DNA of 64,000 bases, from the NCBI GenBank assembly GCA_030147505.1, contig JASBVG010000037.1:1-64000 (forward strand), given 5' to 3'. The translations under genes were made by a program, and so were the position numbers. Positions within the stretch are counted from its first letter, which is position 1; the number at the start of each line of letters is the position of its first letter. This stretch comes from Tardiphaga sp. (GTDB taxonomy: Bacteria > Pseudomonadota > Alphaproteobacteria > Rhizobiales > Xanthobacteraceae). Below are positions 42,684 to 51,264 of this stretch, piece after piece. The notes below the pieces were generated by a model that saw only the letters and a list, made by a program, of their open reading frames with translations, was not told the origin of the DNA and did not search any database.

Positions 42684-43292
42684 TTACTTCGCAGGCGCCG
42701 GCGTCGGGTTGAAATCAACCTTCGGCGCCGTCGAGATCTCGCTCTCGTTGGCGACGGAGAAATTGGCCTTTTCCTTGAAGCCGAACAGCATAGCGGTGAG
42801 GTTGTTCGGGAAGGTGCGCACGCCGACATTATAGTCCTGCACCGCCTTGATATAGCGGTTGCGCGCCACCGTAATGCGGTTCTCGGTGCCTTCGAGCTGG
42901 GACATCAGGTCCTTGAACAGCGCGTCAGATTTCAACTGCGGATAATTCTCGGTGACGACAAGAAGGCGGGACAGTGCACTGGAGAGCTCGCCCTGCGCCG
43001 CCTGGAATTTCTGCAGCGCGCCGGGATCGTTGACCACGTCAGGCGTCGCCTGCACCGAGCCGACCTTGGCGCGGGCATTGGTGACACCGAGCAGCACGTC
43101 CTTCTCCTGCTGCGCAAAGCCCTTTACCGAATTGACGAGGTTCGGCACCAGATCGGCGCGGCGCTGATACTGGTTCACCACTTCGGACCAGGCGGATTTC
43201 ACCTGTTCGTCATTGGTCTGGATGGCGTTGTAACCGCAACCGGACAGGCCGAGGGTCGCCAGCGCTGCCAGCACGGTCAAGAACTTGCGCAT
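42684..43292 (-). CDS. lemA: LemA family lipoprotein
   Basis: 202 residues. The N-terminus MRKFLTVLAALATLGLSGC is a lipoprotein signal with lipobox LSGC (C19), so the product is probably lipidated. The rest is the LemA helical bundle: QTNDEQVKSAWSEVVNQYQRRADLVPNLVNSVKGFA, GVTNARAKVGSVQATPD, LQKFQAAQGELSSALSRLLVVTENYPQLKSD and GTENRITVARNRYIKAVQDYNVGVRTFPNNLTAMLFGF. AGGAG precedes the ATG at 43292. First gene of the lemA-TPM-TPM operon, 9 bases before the next start. Confidence 0.92.
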   Translation of the reverse strand: MRKFLTVLAALATLGLSGCGYNAIQTNDEQVKSAWSEVVNQYQRRADLVPNLVNSVKGFAQQEKDVLLGVTNARAKVGSVQATPDVVNDPGALQKFQAAQGELSSALSRLLVVTENYPQLKSDALFKDLMSQLEGTENRITVARNRYIKAVQDYNVGVRTFPNNLTAMLFGFKEKANFSVANESEISTAPKVDFNPTPAPAK

Positions 43293-43478
43293 CTTTGTCT
43301 CCTGTGACGCAGCCGAAGCTTCGGCCGGTTTGTAGCACGGGGCAACCGCGGGGACAGCCACAAGTTCGCGCGGCCATGCTGCAATGCGCGCATCGGATTG
43401 TATTTGCGCGCACCGGAATCGTTGCTAGCCTCCCGGTATCAGCGGCCCGCAGAGGCCGGGACAAGATGGGAGGATGCG

Positions 43479-45041
43479 ATGACGGACGCGCTCAACACGT
43501 TTCCGACGGTGGGCCAGCAAACCTTGCGCGCACTGGCGCGCTATCCGGACCGTATCGCTTTCAGCTGGCCAGGCGGCTCTCTCACCTATCGCGGCGCGAC
43601 CGAGACGATCGGACGGCTGCAGCACGTCTTCATGAATCTCGGCGCACGGCCCGGCACCAAGGTCGCTTTGCTCACCGCCAATCGGGCGGAGACGTGGTGC
43701 ACCGGCGTTGCTGCGCAACTGTCACGTTTCGCGATCACCTGGCTGCATCCTTTGGGATCGCTGCAGGATCAGATCGACCAGATCGAGGACGCGGAGGCGG
43801 CGATCCTGGTGATCGATGCCGTCAATTTCGGCCAGCGCGGCAGCGAACTGGCGGCGAAGGCGCAGGGGTTGCGCCATGTGTTCACGCTCGGCCGCGCGGA
43901 CTACGGCGTCGATCTGCTGCAGGTGATTGAGAAGAACGGCACCGCAACCGCACGAGATTTCGCCGATGTCGATGACGTCGCGGTGCTGAACTACACCGGC
44001 GGCACCACCGGGAAATCGAAAGGCGCGTTGCGCCGGCATCGCGAGGTGTCCGGCTTCGCCAATGCCATTCTCTCGGACTTCGAGATTCCGGATACGCCCA
44101 GCTATCTCACCGTGGCGCCGATCAGCCATGTGGCCGGGACCAAGGTGCTGCCGACGCTGATGCGCGGCGGCACCGTGCATATGCTCAAGGGCTTCGATCC
44201 AGAGGCCGTGCTGAAAACCATCGAACGCGAGCGCATCAATTTCACGCTGTTTGTGCCGACGATGGTCTATGTGCTGCTCGATCATCCGGCGATGGAGAAG
44301 ACCGACCTCTCCTCCCTCGACCTCGTGCTCTATGGGGCTTCGCCGATGTCGCCGAGCCGGCTGGTGGAAGGCATCGAACGGATCGGACCGGTGTTCTCGC
44401 AGCTCTATGGGCAGACCGAATGCTATCCCGTCTCGGTGCTCCGCAAGTCCGACCACGATGTGAAGCAGCCGGACCTGTTCCTGTCCTGCGGCTTCCCGGT
44501 CGCCGTGTGCGACGTACGCATTCTCGACGACGAGGATCAGGAAGTGGCGCCGGGAGAAGCCGGCGAGATCTGCGTACGCGCGCCGCATGTGATGCTGGAA
44601 TACTGGAAACGGCCGGAGCAGACAGCGGAGACGCTGAAGAACGGCTGGCTGCATACCGGCGACATCGCGCGCATGGACGAGCGCGGCTATATGTTCATCC
44701 TCGACCGCAAGAAGGACATGATCGTCTCCGGCGGCTTCAACATCTTCCCGCGCGAGATCGAGGACGTGCTGACCACCCATGCGGATGTCGCCATGTGCGC
44801 CGTGGTCGGCATCCCCGACGACAAATGGGGAGAAGCCGTCACCGCCGTGGTGGTGACGCGGAGCGGCGCGCAGCCGAATGCGGATGAACTCATCGATCTC
44901 GTGAAGGCGCAGAAGGGATCGGCGCATGCGCCGAAGCATGTGAAATTCGTGACGGAACTGCCGATGACCGGCGTCGGCAAGATCGACAAGAAGGCGCTGC
45001 GCGCGAGCTTCTGGGTCGGGCGGGAACGAATGGTGGGGTGA
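43479..45041 (+). CDS. AMP-dependent acyl-CoA synthetase/ligase
   Basis: 520 residues, ANL superfamily. Activates a carboxylic acid to acyl-AMP and then acyl-CoA. The P-loop-like A3 motif is YTGGTTGKSKGA, A5 YGQTECYPV, A7 GWLHTGDIARMDERGYMFILDRKKDMI, and the A10 lysine is in GVGKIDKKALRASF. GGFNIFPREIEDVLTTHADV marks the hinge to the C-terminal domain. The size and sequence fit medium-chain or aromatic acid ligases; substrate not determinable. GGGAGG lies seven bases before the ATG at 43479. Monocistronic by position. Confidence 0.88.
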   Translation: MTDALNTFPTVGQQTLRALARYPDRIAFSWPGGSLTYRGATETIGRLQHVFMNLGARPGTKVALLTANRAETWCTGVAAQLSRFAITWLHPLGSLQDQIDQIEDAEAAILVIDAVNFGQRGSELAAKAQGLRHVFTLGRADYGVDLLQVIEKNGTATARDFADVDDVAVLNYTGGTTGKSKGALRRHREVSGFANAILSDFEIPDTPSYLTVAPISHVAGTKVLPTLMRGGTVHMLKGFDPEAVLKTIERERINFTLFVPTMVYVLLDHPAMEKTDLSSLDLVLYGASPMSPSRLVEGIERIGPVFSQLYGQTECYPVSVLRKSDHDVKQPDLFLSCGFPVAVCDVRILDDEDQEVAPGEAGEICVRAPHVMLEYWKRPEQTAETLKNGWLHTGDIARMDERGYMFILDRKKDMIVSGGFNIFPREIEDVLTTHADVAMCAVVGIPDDKWGEAVTAVVVTRSGAQPNADELIDLVKAQKGSAHAPKHVKFVTELPMTGVGKIDKKALRASFWVGRERMVG

Positions 45042-45118
45042 GACGGAACCGCGTTTTAACTTTTCAAGCGCAAGCCGATGCTTTACCGGAAATCATCGTC
45101 TTCCACTTGGGTCTCACA

Positions 45119-45229
45119 ATGTCCTGGTTCCAGCTTCCGCTTCGCGAGCAACTGCTTGTCGGCGCCGCGATGGCGCTAACCTTCGCCGTCTTTTATGTCG
45201 CCGGCCTGCAGGTCGGCGGCCACTGGTAG
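45119..45229 (+). CDS. Possible small membrane protein (36 aa)
   Basis: A 36-residue frame, MSWFQLPLREQLLVGAAMAL..., containing one likely transmembrane helix (about 13-31) and ending GLQVGGHW. The ribosome site is weak, so this is tentative. Single-helix peptides of this size exist in bacteria, but nothing here identifies it. It lies between an acyl-CoA ligase gene and an HxlR regulator. Confidence 0.35.
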   Translation: MSWFQLPLREQLLVGAAMALTFAVFYVAGLQVGGHW

Positions 45230-45297
45230 AATTCCCGTAGCCCGGATGGCGGTACCGGCGTAACACGCTGGACCGCAATCCGGGCAATCTTCGCTCT

Positions 45298-45322
45298 AGT
45301 GACTTGCATGATGATAGTAACT
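45298..45322. promoter_or_regulatory. Paired AGTNACT sites upstream of the HxlR gene
   Basis: AGTGACT (45298-45304) and AGTAACT (45316-45322) are two copies of a small self-complementary motif, 18 bases apart, ending 17 bases before the regulator start. HxlR repressors commonly bind their own promoter at such sites. A GTAGCCCGG repeat half lies just upstream (45238-45246). Confidence 0.4.
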
Positions 45323-45339
45323 CGCCTAGCTTGCCGGTC

Positions 45340-45843
45340 ATGCAACGCAAGAGCTTCAACAAGATGGAGTGCCCGGTCGCCCGCAGCCTTGAGCGCGTGG
45401 GCGAGTGGTGGAGCATCCTGATCATGCGCGACGCCATCTACGGGATGACGCGCTTCGACGCGTTTCAGAAAAACCTGAACATCGCGCCGAACATGCTGAC
45501 CAGACGCCTCGCGGTGCTGGTCGAGGCCGGATTGCTGGAGAAGCGGCTCTATTCCGAGAAGCCGCCGCGCTACGAATACATCGTCACCCCGCGCGGCCGC
45601 GATTTCCGCCCCGTGCTGTGGTCGCTGCAAAGCTGGGGCAACCGGCATTTCGCTCCTGAAGGCGAGAGCGTCATGCTGATCGACAAGGAGACCGGCGAAC
45701 GCGCCGATCCGATCCTGGTCGATCGCCTGACCGGCAAGCCAATCACCGAAGCCACCCACACCAATGCTCCCGGCCCGGCCGCCAGTGCACGCGTGCAGCG
45801 CCGCCTCACCAAACCGCGCCCGCAGAAGGACGGAACGCAATGA
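45340..45843 (+). CDS. HxlR-family transcription regulator
   Basis: 167 residues. Winged helix-turn-helix with the family opening CPVARSLERVGEWWSILIMRDA (C10 in the position of the redox-sensing cysteine of several HxlR proteins), FDAFQKNLNIAPNMLTRRLAVLVEAGLLEKRLYSEKPPRYEYIVTPRGRDFRPVLWSLQSWG. A disordered, basic ~45-residue tail follows. It overlaps the MATE transporter gene by four bases (ATGA), so regulator and pump share a transcript. It probably represses this operon until an inducing compound or oxidant is sensed. Confidence 0.88.
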   Translation: MQRKSFNKMECPVARSLERVGEWWSILIMRDAIYGMTRFDAFQKNLNIAPNMLTRRLAVLVEAGLLEKRLYSEKPPRYEYIVTPRGRDFRPVLWSLQSWGNRHFAPEGESVMLIDKETGERADPILVDRLTGKPITEATHTNAPGPAASARVQRRLTKPRPQKDGTQ

Positions 45844-47246
45844 AACTGGAAACGCCGAAGGCCATCGTGGCTGCCAACCCGACGCCGCTGCCGGAGATGA
45901 ATCCGCGCACACGTATGCTGCTGCAGGCGCCAATCGCCCCCACGCTGGTGAAGCTCGCCTGGCCCAATCTACTGGTGATGCTGGCGCAAGCCTCGACCGG
46001 CCTGATCGAGACCTGGTGGGTGTCGCATCTCGGCAGCGATGCGCTGACCGGCATGGCCGTGGTGTTTCCCGGCTTCATGATGATGCAGATGTTATCTGCC
46101 GGCGCCATGGGCGGCGGCATTTCCTCAGCCATCGCCCGCGCGCTCGGCGCCCGGCGCACCGACGATGCCGAAGCCCTGGTGCTGCACGCGACCGTCATCA
46201 ATATTCTGCTCGGCCTGATCGGCTCGGCGATCTTCCTGATCTTCGGCCGCGCCATCTACACCGGCATGGGCGTCAGCGGCGGCGCGCTGGATGCAGCGCT
46301 GGAGTATTCCAATGTCGTATTTGGCGGCAGCATCCTCGTCTGGCTGATGAACGGGTTCGCCAGCATCATCCGCGGCACCGGCAACATGCTGGTGCCGTCG
46401 TTATCGATCTGTATCGGCGTGGTGATCCTCATCCCGCTGTCGCCGCTGTTGATCTTCGGCTGGGGTCCGGTGCCGGCGCTCGGCATCGCTGGCGGCGGCT
46501 GGGCGGTGGTGATCTCCACCTTGGCCGTCGCAGCCGTGCTCGGCGGTTACATTCTCTCCGGCCGCTGTATCGTGCACTTCAAATGGGCGCGGCTGCGCTG
46601 GGATTTGTCGGCCGACATCCTGCGCGTCGGCGCCATTGCCGCGGTGATCTCGCTGCAGACTAGCTTTACCGTCTTGCTCACCACCGCATTGGTTGGTGGC
46701 TTTGCCGGCGGCGATGCGGTGGCCGGCTTCGGCACCGGCGTGCGGCTAGAATATCTGATGGTGCCGCTCGCCTTCGGCTTCGGCGGCCCGCTGGTTGCCA
46801 TTGTCGGCACCAATATCGGCGCAGGGCAGCAGGATCGCGCATTGCGCGCCGCACTGATCGGTGGCGCCATGGTGTTCGCCATCACCGAAAGCATCGGCCT
46901 CGCCGCTGCGATCTGGCCGGCAGCGTGGCTCGGCCTGTTCGGCTCGGACCCCCAAATGCTCGAGACCGGCAGCACCTATCTGCGCATCGTCGGCCCCGCT
47001 TACGGTTTCTTCGGTCTCGGCCTGTCGCTGTATTTCGCCTCGCAGGGTGCCGGCAAGATGCTCTATCCCCTGCTGGCCGGCGTTTTGCGCCTGCTCATCT
47101 CCATCGGCGGCGGCTGGCTGGTGTTGCAAATGACGGGATCGCTAACCTGGCTGTTCGCCTGCCTCGCGCTGGCCCTGGTCGTCTATGGCAGCATCATCGC
47201 CACCGCTGTCGCCACCGGGACCTGGTTCAAGGCGAAAGCGAACTGA
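45840..47246 (+). CDS. MATE-family efflux transporter
   Basis: 468 residues with 12 predicted transmembrane helices in two related halves. The first half shows LAWPNLLVMLAQASTGLIETWWVSHLGSDALTGMAVVFPG and GGGISSAIARALGARRTDDAEALVLHA; the second repeats with VISLQTSFTVLLTTALVGGFAGGDAVAGFGTGVRLEYLMVPLAFGFGGPLVAIVGTNIGAGQQDRA. These are MATE signatures. It is expected to export cationic or aromatic compounds by Na+ or H+ antiport. It is co-transcribed with the HxlR regulator, which suggests drug- or oxidant-induced expression. Confidence 0.9.
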   Translation: MKLETPKAIVAANPTPLPEMNPRTRMLLQAPIAPTLVKLAWPNLLVMLAQASTGLIETWWVSHLGSDALTGMAVVFPGFMMMQMLSAGAMGGGISSAIARALGARRTDDAEALVLHATVINILLGLIGSAIFLIFGRAIYTGMGVSGGALDAALEYSNVVFGGSILVWLMNGFASIIRGTGNMLVPSLSICIGVVILIPLSPLLIFGWGPVPALGIAGGGWAVVISTLAVAAVLGGYILSGRCIVHFKWARLRWDLSADILRVGAIAAVISLQTSFTVLLTTALVGGFAGGDAVAGFGTGVRLEYLMVPLAFGFGGPLVAIVGTNIGAGQQDRALRAALIGGAMVFAITESIGLAAAIWPAAWLGLFGSDPQMLETGSTYLRIVGPAYGFFGLGLSLYFASQGAGKMLYPLLAGVLRLLISIGGGWLVLQMTGSLTWLFACLALALVVYGSIIATAVATGTWFKAKAN

Positions 47247-47368
47247 CCTGCCTGAAAACCGAGGCAGCATGCATATGCCTCATGCAGTTGGGTGTCTGCA
47301 GACCAGCGGCGAACAGGCCTAGATAGCCGGGGATCGGCCACTCTGGCCGCATCCAGGAATCCCCGCAC

Positions 47369-48760
47369 ATGGCACATGGCATCCCGGCACAGGCTCCCCA
47401 GCCGACGGAAGGGCTGACGCCTCAGCAGCAGCGCTGGGCCCGTGTCGCGATTTTCACGGCGCTGGCCATGGCCTCACTCGACACGGCGATCGCCAATGTC
47501 GCCTTGCCGACGATCGCCGCCGAGTTGAAGGCAACGCCGGCCGATGTGATCTGGGTGGTCAATGTCTACCAGATCGCCATGGTCGCGACGCTGTTGCCGT
47601 TCGGTGCGCTGGGCGAGATTATCGGCCATCAGCGTATCTATCTGTTCGGATTGGTCCTGTTCACGGCGGCCTCGGTCGCCTGCGCATTGTCGTGGTCGCT
47701 GGAGACGCTGCTGATCTCCCGCGTCCTGCAGGGGCTCGGCGCCGCCGGCGCCATGAGCGTCAATGCCGCGCTGGTGCGCACCGTCTATCCGCCGCATCAT
47801 TTCGGCCGCGGCCTCGGACACAATGCGCTCATCGTCGCGACGTCCTTCACCCTGGGGCCGACCATCGCCTCCGCCATCCTCTCGGTGGCCAGCTGGGAAT
47901 GGCTGTTCGCCATCAACCTGCCCTTCGGCCTCGCCGCCCTCGCCATCAGCCTCAAAACCCTGCCCAAGACCGCACGCGCCACGCACAGTTTCGACTATCT
48001 CGGCGCGCTGCTGGCCGTGGCGTGCCTCGGCCTGCTGATCACCGGCATCGACAGCGCCGCGCATCACGTCGCGGCGCCGGTCGTCATCGCAGAGCTTATC
48101 GCCGGGCTACTGATCGGCAGGGTGCTGCTGCGCAAGCAGGCCGGACATCCCGCGCCGATGCTCCCCATCGACCTGTTCCGGCGGCCGCTGTTCGCCCTGT
48201 CGGCGGCGACGGCGGTGTGCTCCTTCTCGGTCCAGAGCCTCGCTTTCGTGTCACTGCCCTTCTATTTCGAGGAGATCCTGCATCGCTCGGCCGTGGAGAC
48301 CGGCTTCTTCCTGACGCCCTGGCCGCTGGTGGTCGGCATCATGGCGCCGATCGCCGGCCGGCTGTCGGACCGCTACCCCGCAGGCTTGCTCGGCGGCATC
48401 GGGCTCGCGCTGCTCGGCATCGGCATGCTGCTGCTGGCGACCCTGCCGCCGGAGCCGAGCATCGCCAATATCGTCTGGCGAATGGTGATCTGCGGCGCCG
48501 GCTTCGGTTTCTTCCAGGCGCCGAACATGAAGGCCATCATGTCCAGCGCCCCCGCCGGCCGCAGCGGCGGCGCCAGCGGCATCGTCGCCACCGCCCGGTT
48601 GACGGGCCAGAGTACCGGCGCGGCGCTGGCTGCGTTCTGTTTCGGACTCTTCGGTCAGGCCGGCGCCACCTGGGCGCTGGCGCTCGGCGCCGGCTTTGCC
48701 GCTATCGGCTGTGTGATGAGCTTCCTGCGGCTGGTGGTGCAGCACCCGACCGACGCCTGA
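47369..48760 (+). CDS. MFS transporter, DHA2 (EmrB/QacA) type
   Basis: 463 residues, about 14 transmembrane helices. Signatures: MASLDTAIANVALPTIAAEL in helix 1 (motif D1 of the DHA2 group), the loop motif PFGALGEIIGHQRIYLFGLVLFTAASVACAL, and SRVLQGLGAAGAMSVNAALVRTVYPPHHFGRGLG. The second half contains FSVQSLAFVSLPFYFEEILHRSAVETGFFLTPWPL and GAGFGFFQAPNMKAIMSSAPAGRSGGASGIVATARLTGQSTG. Likely proton-driven export of a drug-like compound. Separated from the MATE gene by 122 bases containing a GAGGCA/TGCCTC hairpin, so probably independent. Confidence 0.88.
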   Translation: MAHGIPAQAPQPTEGLTPQQQRWARVAIFTALAMASLDTAIANVALPTIAAELKATPADVIWVVNVYQIAMVATLLPFGALGEIIGHQRIYLFGLVLFTAASVACALSWSLETLLISRVLQGLGAAGAMSVNAALVRTVYPPHHFGRGLGHNALIVATSFTLGPTIASAILSVASWEWLFAINLPFGLAALAISLKTLPKTARATHSFDYLGALLAVACLGLLITGIDSAAHHVAAPVVIAELIAGLLIGRVLLRKQAGHPAPMLPIDLFRRPLFALSAATAVCSFSVQSLAFVSLPFYFEEILHRSAVETGFFLTPWPLVVGIMAPIAGRLSDRYPAGLLGGIGLALLGIGMLLLATLPPEPSIANIVWRMVICGAGFGFFQAPNMKAIMSSAPAGRSGGASGIVATARLTGQSTGAALAAFCFGLFGQAGATWALALGAGFAAIGCVMSFLRLVVQHPTDA

Positions 48761-48794
48761 GAAATATTTGCGACAAAGCGCGCGCGTCACATTT

Positions 48795-48844
48795 CTCTTT
48801 TGCAATGCCGCATTAAGTGATGTGATATACTGCAATGCAAAGAG
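48795..48844 (+). promoter_or_regulatory. Inverted repeat with an embedded -10-like element before glgA
   Basis: CTCTTTTGCAATGC (48795-48808) and GCAATGCAAAGAG (48832-48844) form an imperfect dyad, and TATACT (48826-48831) sits between the arms as a good -10. The dyad would allow a repressor to cover the promoter. The site is 115 bases upstream of the glgA start. Confidence 0.4.
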
Positions 48845-48958
48845 GGTTGATTTGCACCGCAAGTAATAAAACTGAGTTCCAGATTCGTTAGGTAGTCATG
48901 CACCCCGACGCTTCGAACCGGTTTCCATTCACTTGCGTATGGGGCACGAGGGGCGCGC

Positions 48959-50377
48959 TTGAGGGTTCTGTTCGTCACGCCTGAGATCGACGACTATGTC
49001 CGCGTCGGCGGCCTTGCTGCCGTGTCGGCTGCCCTTCCCCGCGCGCTTCGCAACTGGACCGATGTCCGCGTCATCCTCCCCGGCTATCGCGACGTGGTCG
49101 CCCATTGCGGGCCGCTTGAGATCGTCGGCCACTGTCCCGCGCTGGCGGAGATGCCGGCCTGCTCGCTCGGCCTCGCCGCCACCAAGGACGGCATGCCGAT
49201 CTATGTGCTGCTCTGCCCGCAGCTCTACGACCGCCCCGGCAATCCCTATGGCGACGAGAACGCGCGCGACTGGCCGGACAATGATATTCGCTTCGCCCGT
49301 TTCGCCTCGGCCGCCGCGCTGCTTGCGGCGGGTCAGCTCGATCCGAATTGGGGCGCCGACCTCGTCCATGCCAATGACTGGCCGGCCTCGCTGGTGCCGG
49401 CCTATCTCCGCTGGAATGGCAGCCAGATCCCGACCATTTTGACGATCCACAATCTGGCCTATCAGGGCCTGTTCCCGAAAACCGCGCTGCGCCGGATCGG
49501 CGCGCCGGAGGACTCGTTCCATATTGACGGGGTCGAGTTCTACGACAAGCTGTCCTTCCTCAAGGGCGGCCTGAACTATGCGACGCATCTCACCACGGTG
49601 AGCGAGACCTATGCCCGCGAGATCACCACCGAGGAATTCGGCTGCGGGTTGCAGGGCCTGCTGAAGAAGCGTTCCAATGCGGCGCAGCTCACCGGCATCC
49701 TCAACGGCATCGACGAGACCTGGGACCCGCGTTTCTGCAACGAGCTGATGCGCCCGTTCGGCGCCGGCGACTGGGAAGCCAAACGCGCCAATGCCGATGG
49801 CGTGCGTCAGCAATTCGGGCTCGCGCTCTCACGCGGGCCTATTTTCGGTCTGGTCGCGCGCTTGGTTCATCAGAAGGGCGTCGATCTCGTGCTCGCCGCT
49901 GCCGACGCCATTGTGTCGGCTGGCGGACAGATCGTCGTCACCGGCCGCGGCGAGACCGCCATCGAGAATGCATTGATGGAAGCCCATCGCCGCCGCCCCG
50001 ATGCCATCGGCGTGGCCATCGGCTTCAACGACCGCGAAGCCCGCCGCATCTTCGCCGGCAGCGATTTCACCCTGATGCCGTCGCGCTTCGAGCCCTGCGG
50101 CCTCAGCCAGATGTATGCCCAGCGCTTCGGTTCGCTGCCGATCGGACACCAGACCGGCGGCCTTGCCGAAACCATCATCGATGGCGAGACCGGCTTCCTG
50201 TTCAGCAAGCCTTCCACCGAATCTTTCCTGGGCGGCATCCTGCGCGCCTTCGCGACCTTCGGCTCGCAGGACCGGCTGAACTCCATGCGCCGCAGCGCCA
50301 TGGCAAAATCGTTCTCTTGGAACATTTCGGCGGCGAGCTACAGCTCGCTGTATCGGAAGATGGCGCTCGCCGCCTGA
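48959..50377 (+). CDS. glgA: Glycogen synthase GlgA (GT5)
   Basis: 472 residues from a TTG start with GAGGGG upstream, the normal length. Adds glucose from ADP-glucose to the non-reducing end of an alpha-1,4-glucan. Conserved blocks: LVHANDWPASLVPAYL, TIHNLAYQGLFP, HLTTVSETYAREITTEEFGCGLQGLL, GILNGIDETWDP and the C-terminal SRFEPCGLSQMYAQRFGSLPIGHQTGGLAET with the catalytic glutamate. The ADP-glucose loop, KTGGL in E. coli (K15), is RVGGL here, so the lysine is arginine and the threonine valine. No glgB, glgC, glgP or glgX is adjacent, so this is an orphan copy and its donor could differ. Confidence 0.9.
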   Translation: MRVLFVTPEIDDYVRVGGLAAVSAALPRALRNWTDVRVILPGYRDVVAHCGPLEIVGHCPALAEMPACSLGLAATKDGMPIYVLLCPQLYDRPGNPYGDENARDWPDNDIRFARFASAAALLAAGQLDPNWGADLVHANDWPASLVPAYLRWNGSQIPTILTIHNLAYQGLFPKTALRRIGAPEDSFHIDGVEFYDKLSFLKGGLNYATHLTTVSETYAREITTEEFGCGLQGLLKKRSNAAQLTGILNGIDETWDPRFCNELMRPFGAGDWEAKRANADGVRQQFGLALSRGPIFGLVARLVHQKGVDLVLAAADAIVSAGGQIVVTGRGETAIENALMEAHRRRPDAIGVAIGFNDREARRIFAGSDFTLMPSRFEPCGLSQMYAQRFGSLPIGHQTGGLAETIIDGETGFLFSKPSTESFLGGILRAFATFGSQDRLNSMRRSAMAKSFSWNISAASYSSLYRKMALAA

Positions 50378-50383
50378 GGCTCG

Positions 50384-50797
50384 TCATTTCTCAAGCTGCT
50401 TGCGCATCAGGTCTTCCTGCTCGCGCAGCTCGGGCGTCATGGCATCGCCGAAATCTTCAGTCGAGAAGATCTGCCGTATCTCGATCTCGGAGCCGCTATC
50501 GAATGGCGCGCGCTTCATCCAGGCGATGGCATCGTCGCGCGTGGCTGTCTCGATGAGCCAGAAGCCGCAGATGAGATCGCCCGACAGCGGATACGGTCCG
50601 TGCGTGACCGCAGGCTCACCACCATCATAGCGAATGCGCGTGGCCTTGGTGGTCGGATGCAAACCTTCACCAGCCTGCATCACATCTGCCTTGACCATCT
50701 CCTCGTTGAAATTGCCCATTGCCGTGAGCAATTCCATCGACGGCATGACCCCCGCCTCCGAGTCCTTCGTCGCTTTCACGATCACCATGAAACGCAT
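50384..50797 (-). CDS. YCII/DGPF-domain protein
   Basis: 137 residues, the longer YCII-related type. MRFMVIVKATKDSEAGVMPS is the usual opening, then ATRIRYDGGEPAVTHGPYPLSGDLICGFWLIETATRDDAIAWMKRAPFDSGSEIEIRQIF, in which HGPYPLSGDLICGFWLIE stands where DGPF occurs in the family. GGGGAGA precedes the ATG at 50797. The gene has an ECF42-type promoter (TGTCAG-N17-CGTC) 35 bases upstream of its start, so it is probably part of the regulon of the sigma factor at 55232. Converges on glgA. Biochemical role of these proteins is unknown; oxidoreductase-like and hydrolase-like roles have been suggested. Confidence 0.86.
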   Translation of the reverse strand: MRFMVIVKATKDSEAGVMPSMELLTAMGNFNEEMVKADVMQAGEGLHPTTKATRIRYDGGEPAVTHGPYPLSGDLICGFWLIETATRDDAIAWMKRAPFDSGSEIEIRQIFSTEDFGDAMTPELREQEDLMRKQLEK

Positions 50798-50832
50798 GAT
50801 ATTCTCCCCGTTTGATGTTCGACTGTCCAAAT

Positions 50833-50859
50833 GACGACTGAGAATGTGTCAGACTGACA
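50833..50859 (-). promoter_or_regulatory. Candidate ECF42 promoter for the YCII protein gene
   Basis: Minus-strand TGTCAG (50859-50854), 17 bases, then CGTC (50836-50833), 35 bases before the start codon. One base off TGTCGG seen at the other three sites. The -35 region is also half of TGTCAGTCTGACA, a 13-bp palindrome that could be an operator in its own right. Confidence 0.6.
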
Positions 50860-50896
50860 TTGCGCGAACATTATTTTGCGACCGTCGACGCGTTCA

Positions 50897-51262
50897 TCAC
50901 GCCTGTTTCTGGAAAACACCGTCTTGATAGGTCGCTCCGAAATAGACCTTGATGGCACGGATGCTCGTCCCTGCGAAGGTGAACACCTCGGTATTGCGGA
51001 AGCTCTTGCCGCTGGTCGTAACGCAGCGATAAGTCACGAAGGCAACATTCCTTTCAACGACAATGTGTTCGATGTCATGCGCGGCGATCCAGTCGGTCGA
51101 TCGCCAGCACCTGGCAAAATATGTGGCCTTATCGACTGCGTCGTCGAACGGGCTGGTGAAGCTGAAGTCGTCGGCGAATGCTGCCTCGATGGCCGAACGG
51201 TCATCTGCCAGATAGGCTGCGAACAGATCGCGGATGATCTCGACCTTATCTATCTGTGGCAT
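50897..51262 (-). CDS. SnoaL-like / NTF2-fold protein
   Basis: 121 residues. The NTF2 cone fold is indicated by KVEIIRDLFAAYLADDRSAIEAAFADDFSFTSPFDDAVDKATYFARCW and the strands VFTFAGTSIRAIKVYFGATY. Members include polyketide cyclases, isomerases and stress-associated proteins of unknown substrate; no diagnostic active site is seen. GGAGGAG lies ahead of the ATG and the gene begins two bases after the stop of the GST gene, so they form an operon driven by the candidate ECF42 promoter at 51946-51972. Confidence 0.82.
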   Translation of the reverse strand: MPQIDKVEIIRDLFAAYLADDRSAIEAAFADDFSFTSPFDDAVDKATYFARCWRSTDWIAAHDIEHIVVERNVAFVTYRCVTTSGKSFRNTEVFTFAGTSIRAIKVYFGATYQDGVFQKQA

Positions 51263-51264
51263 CG

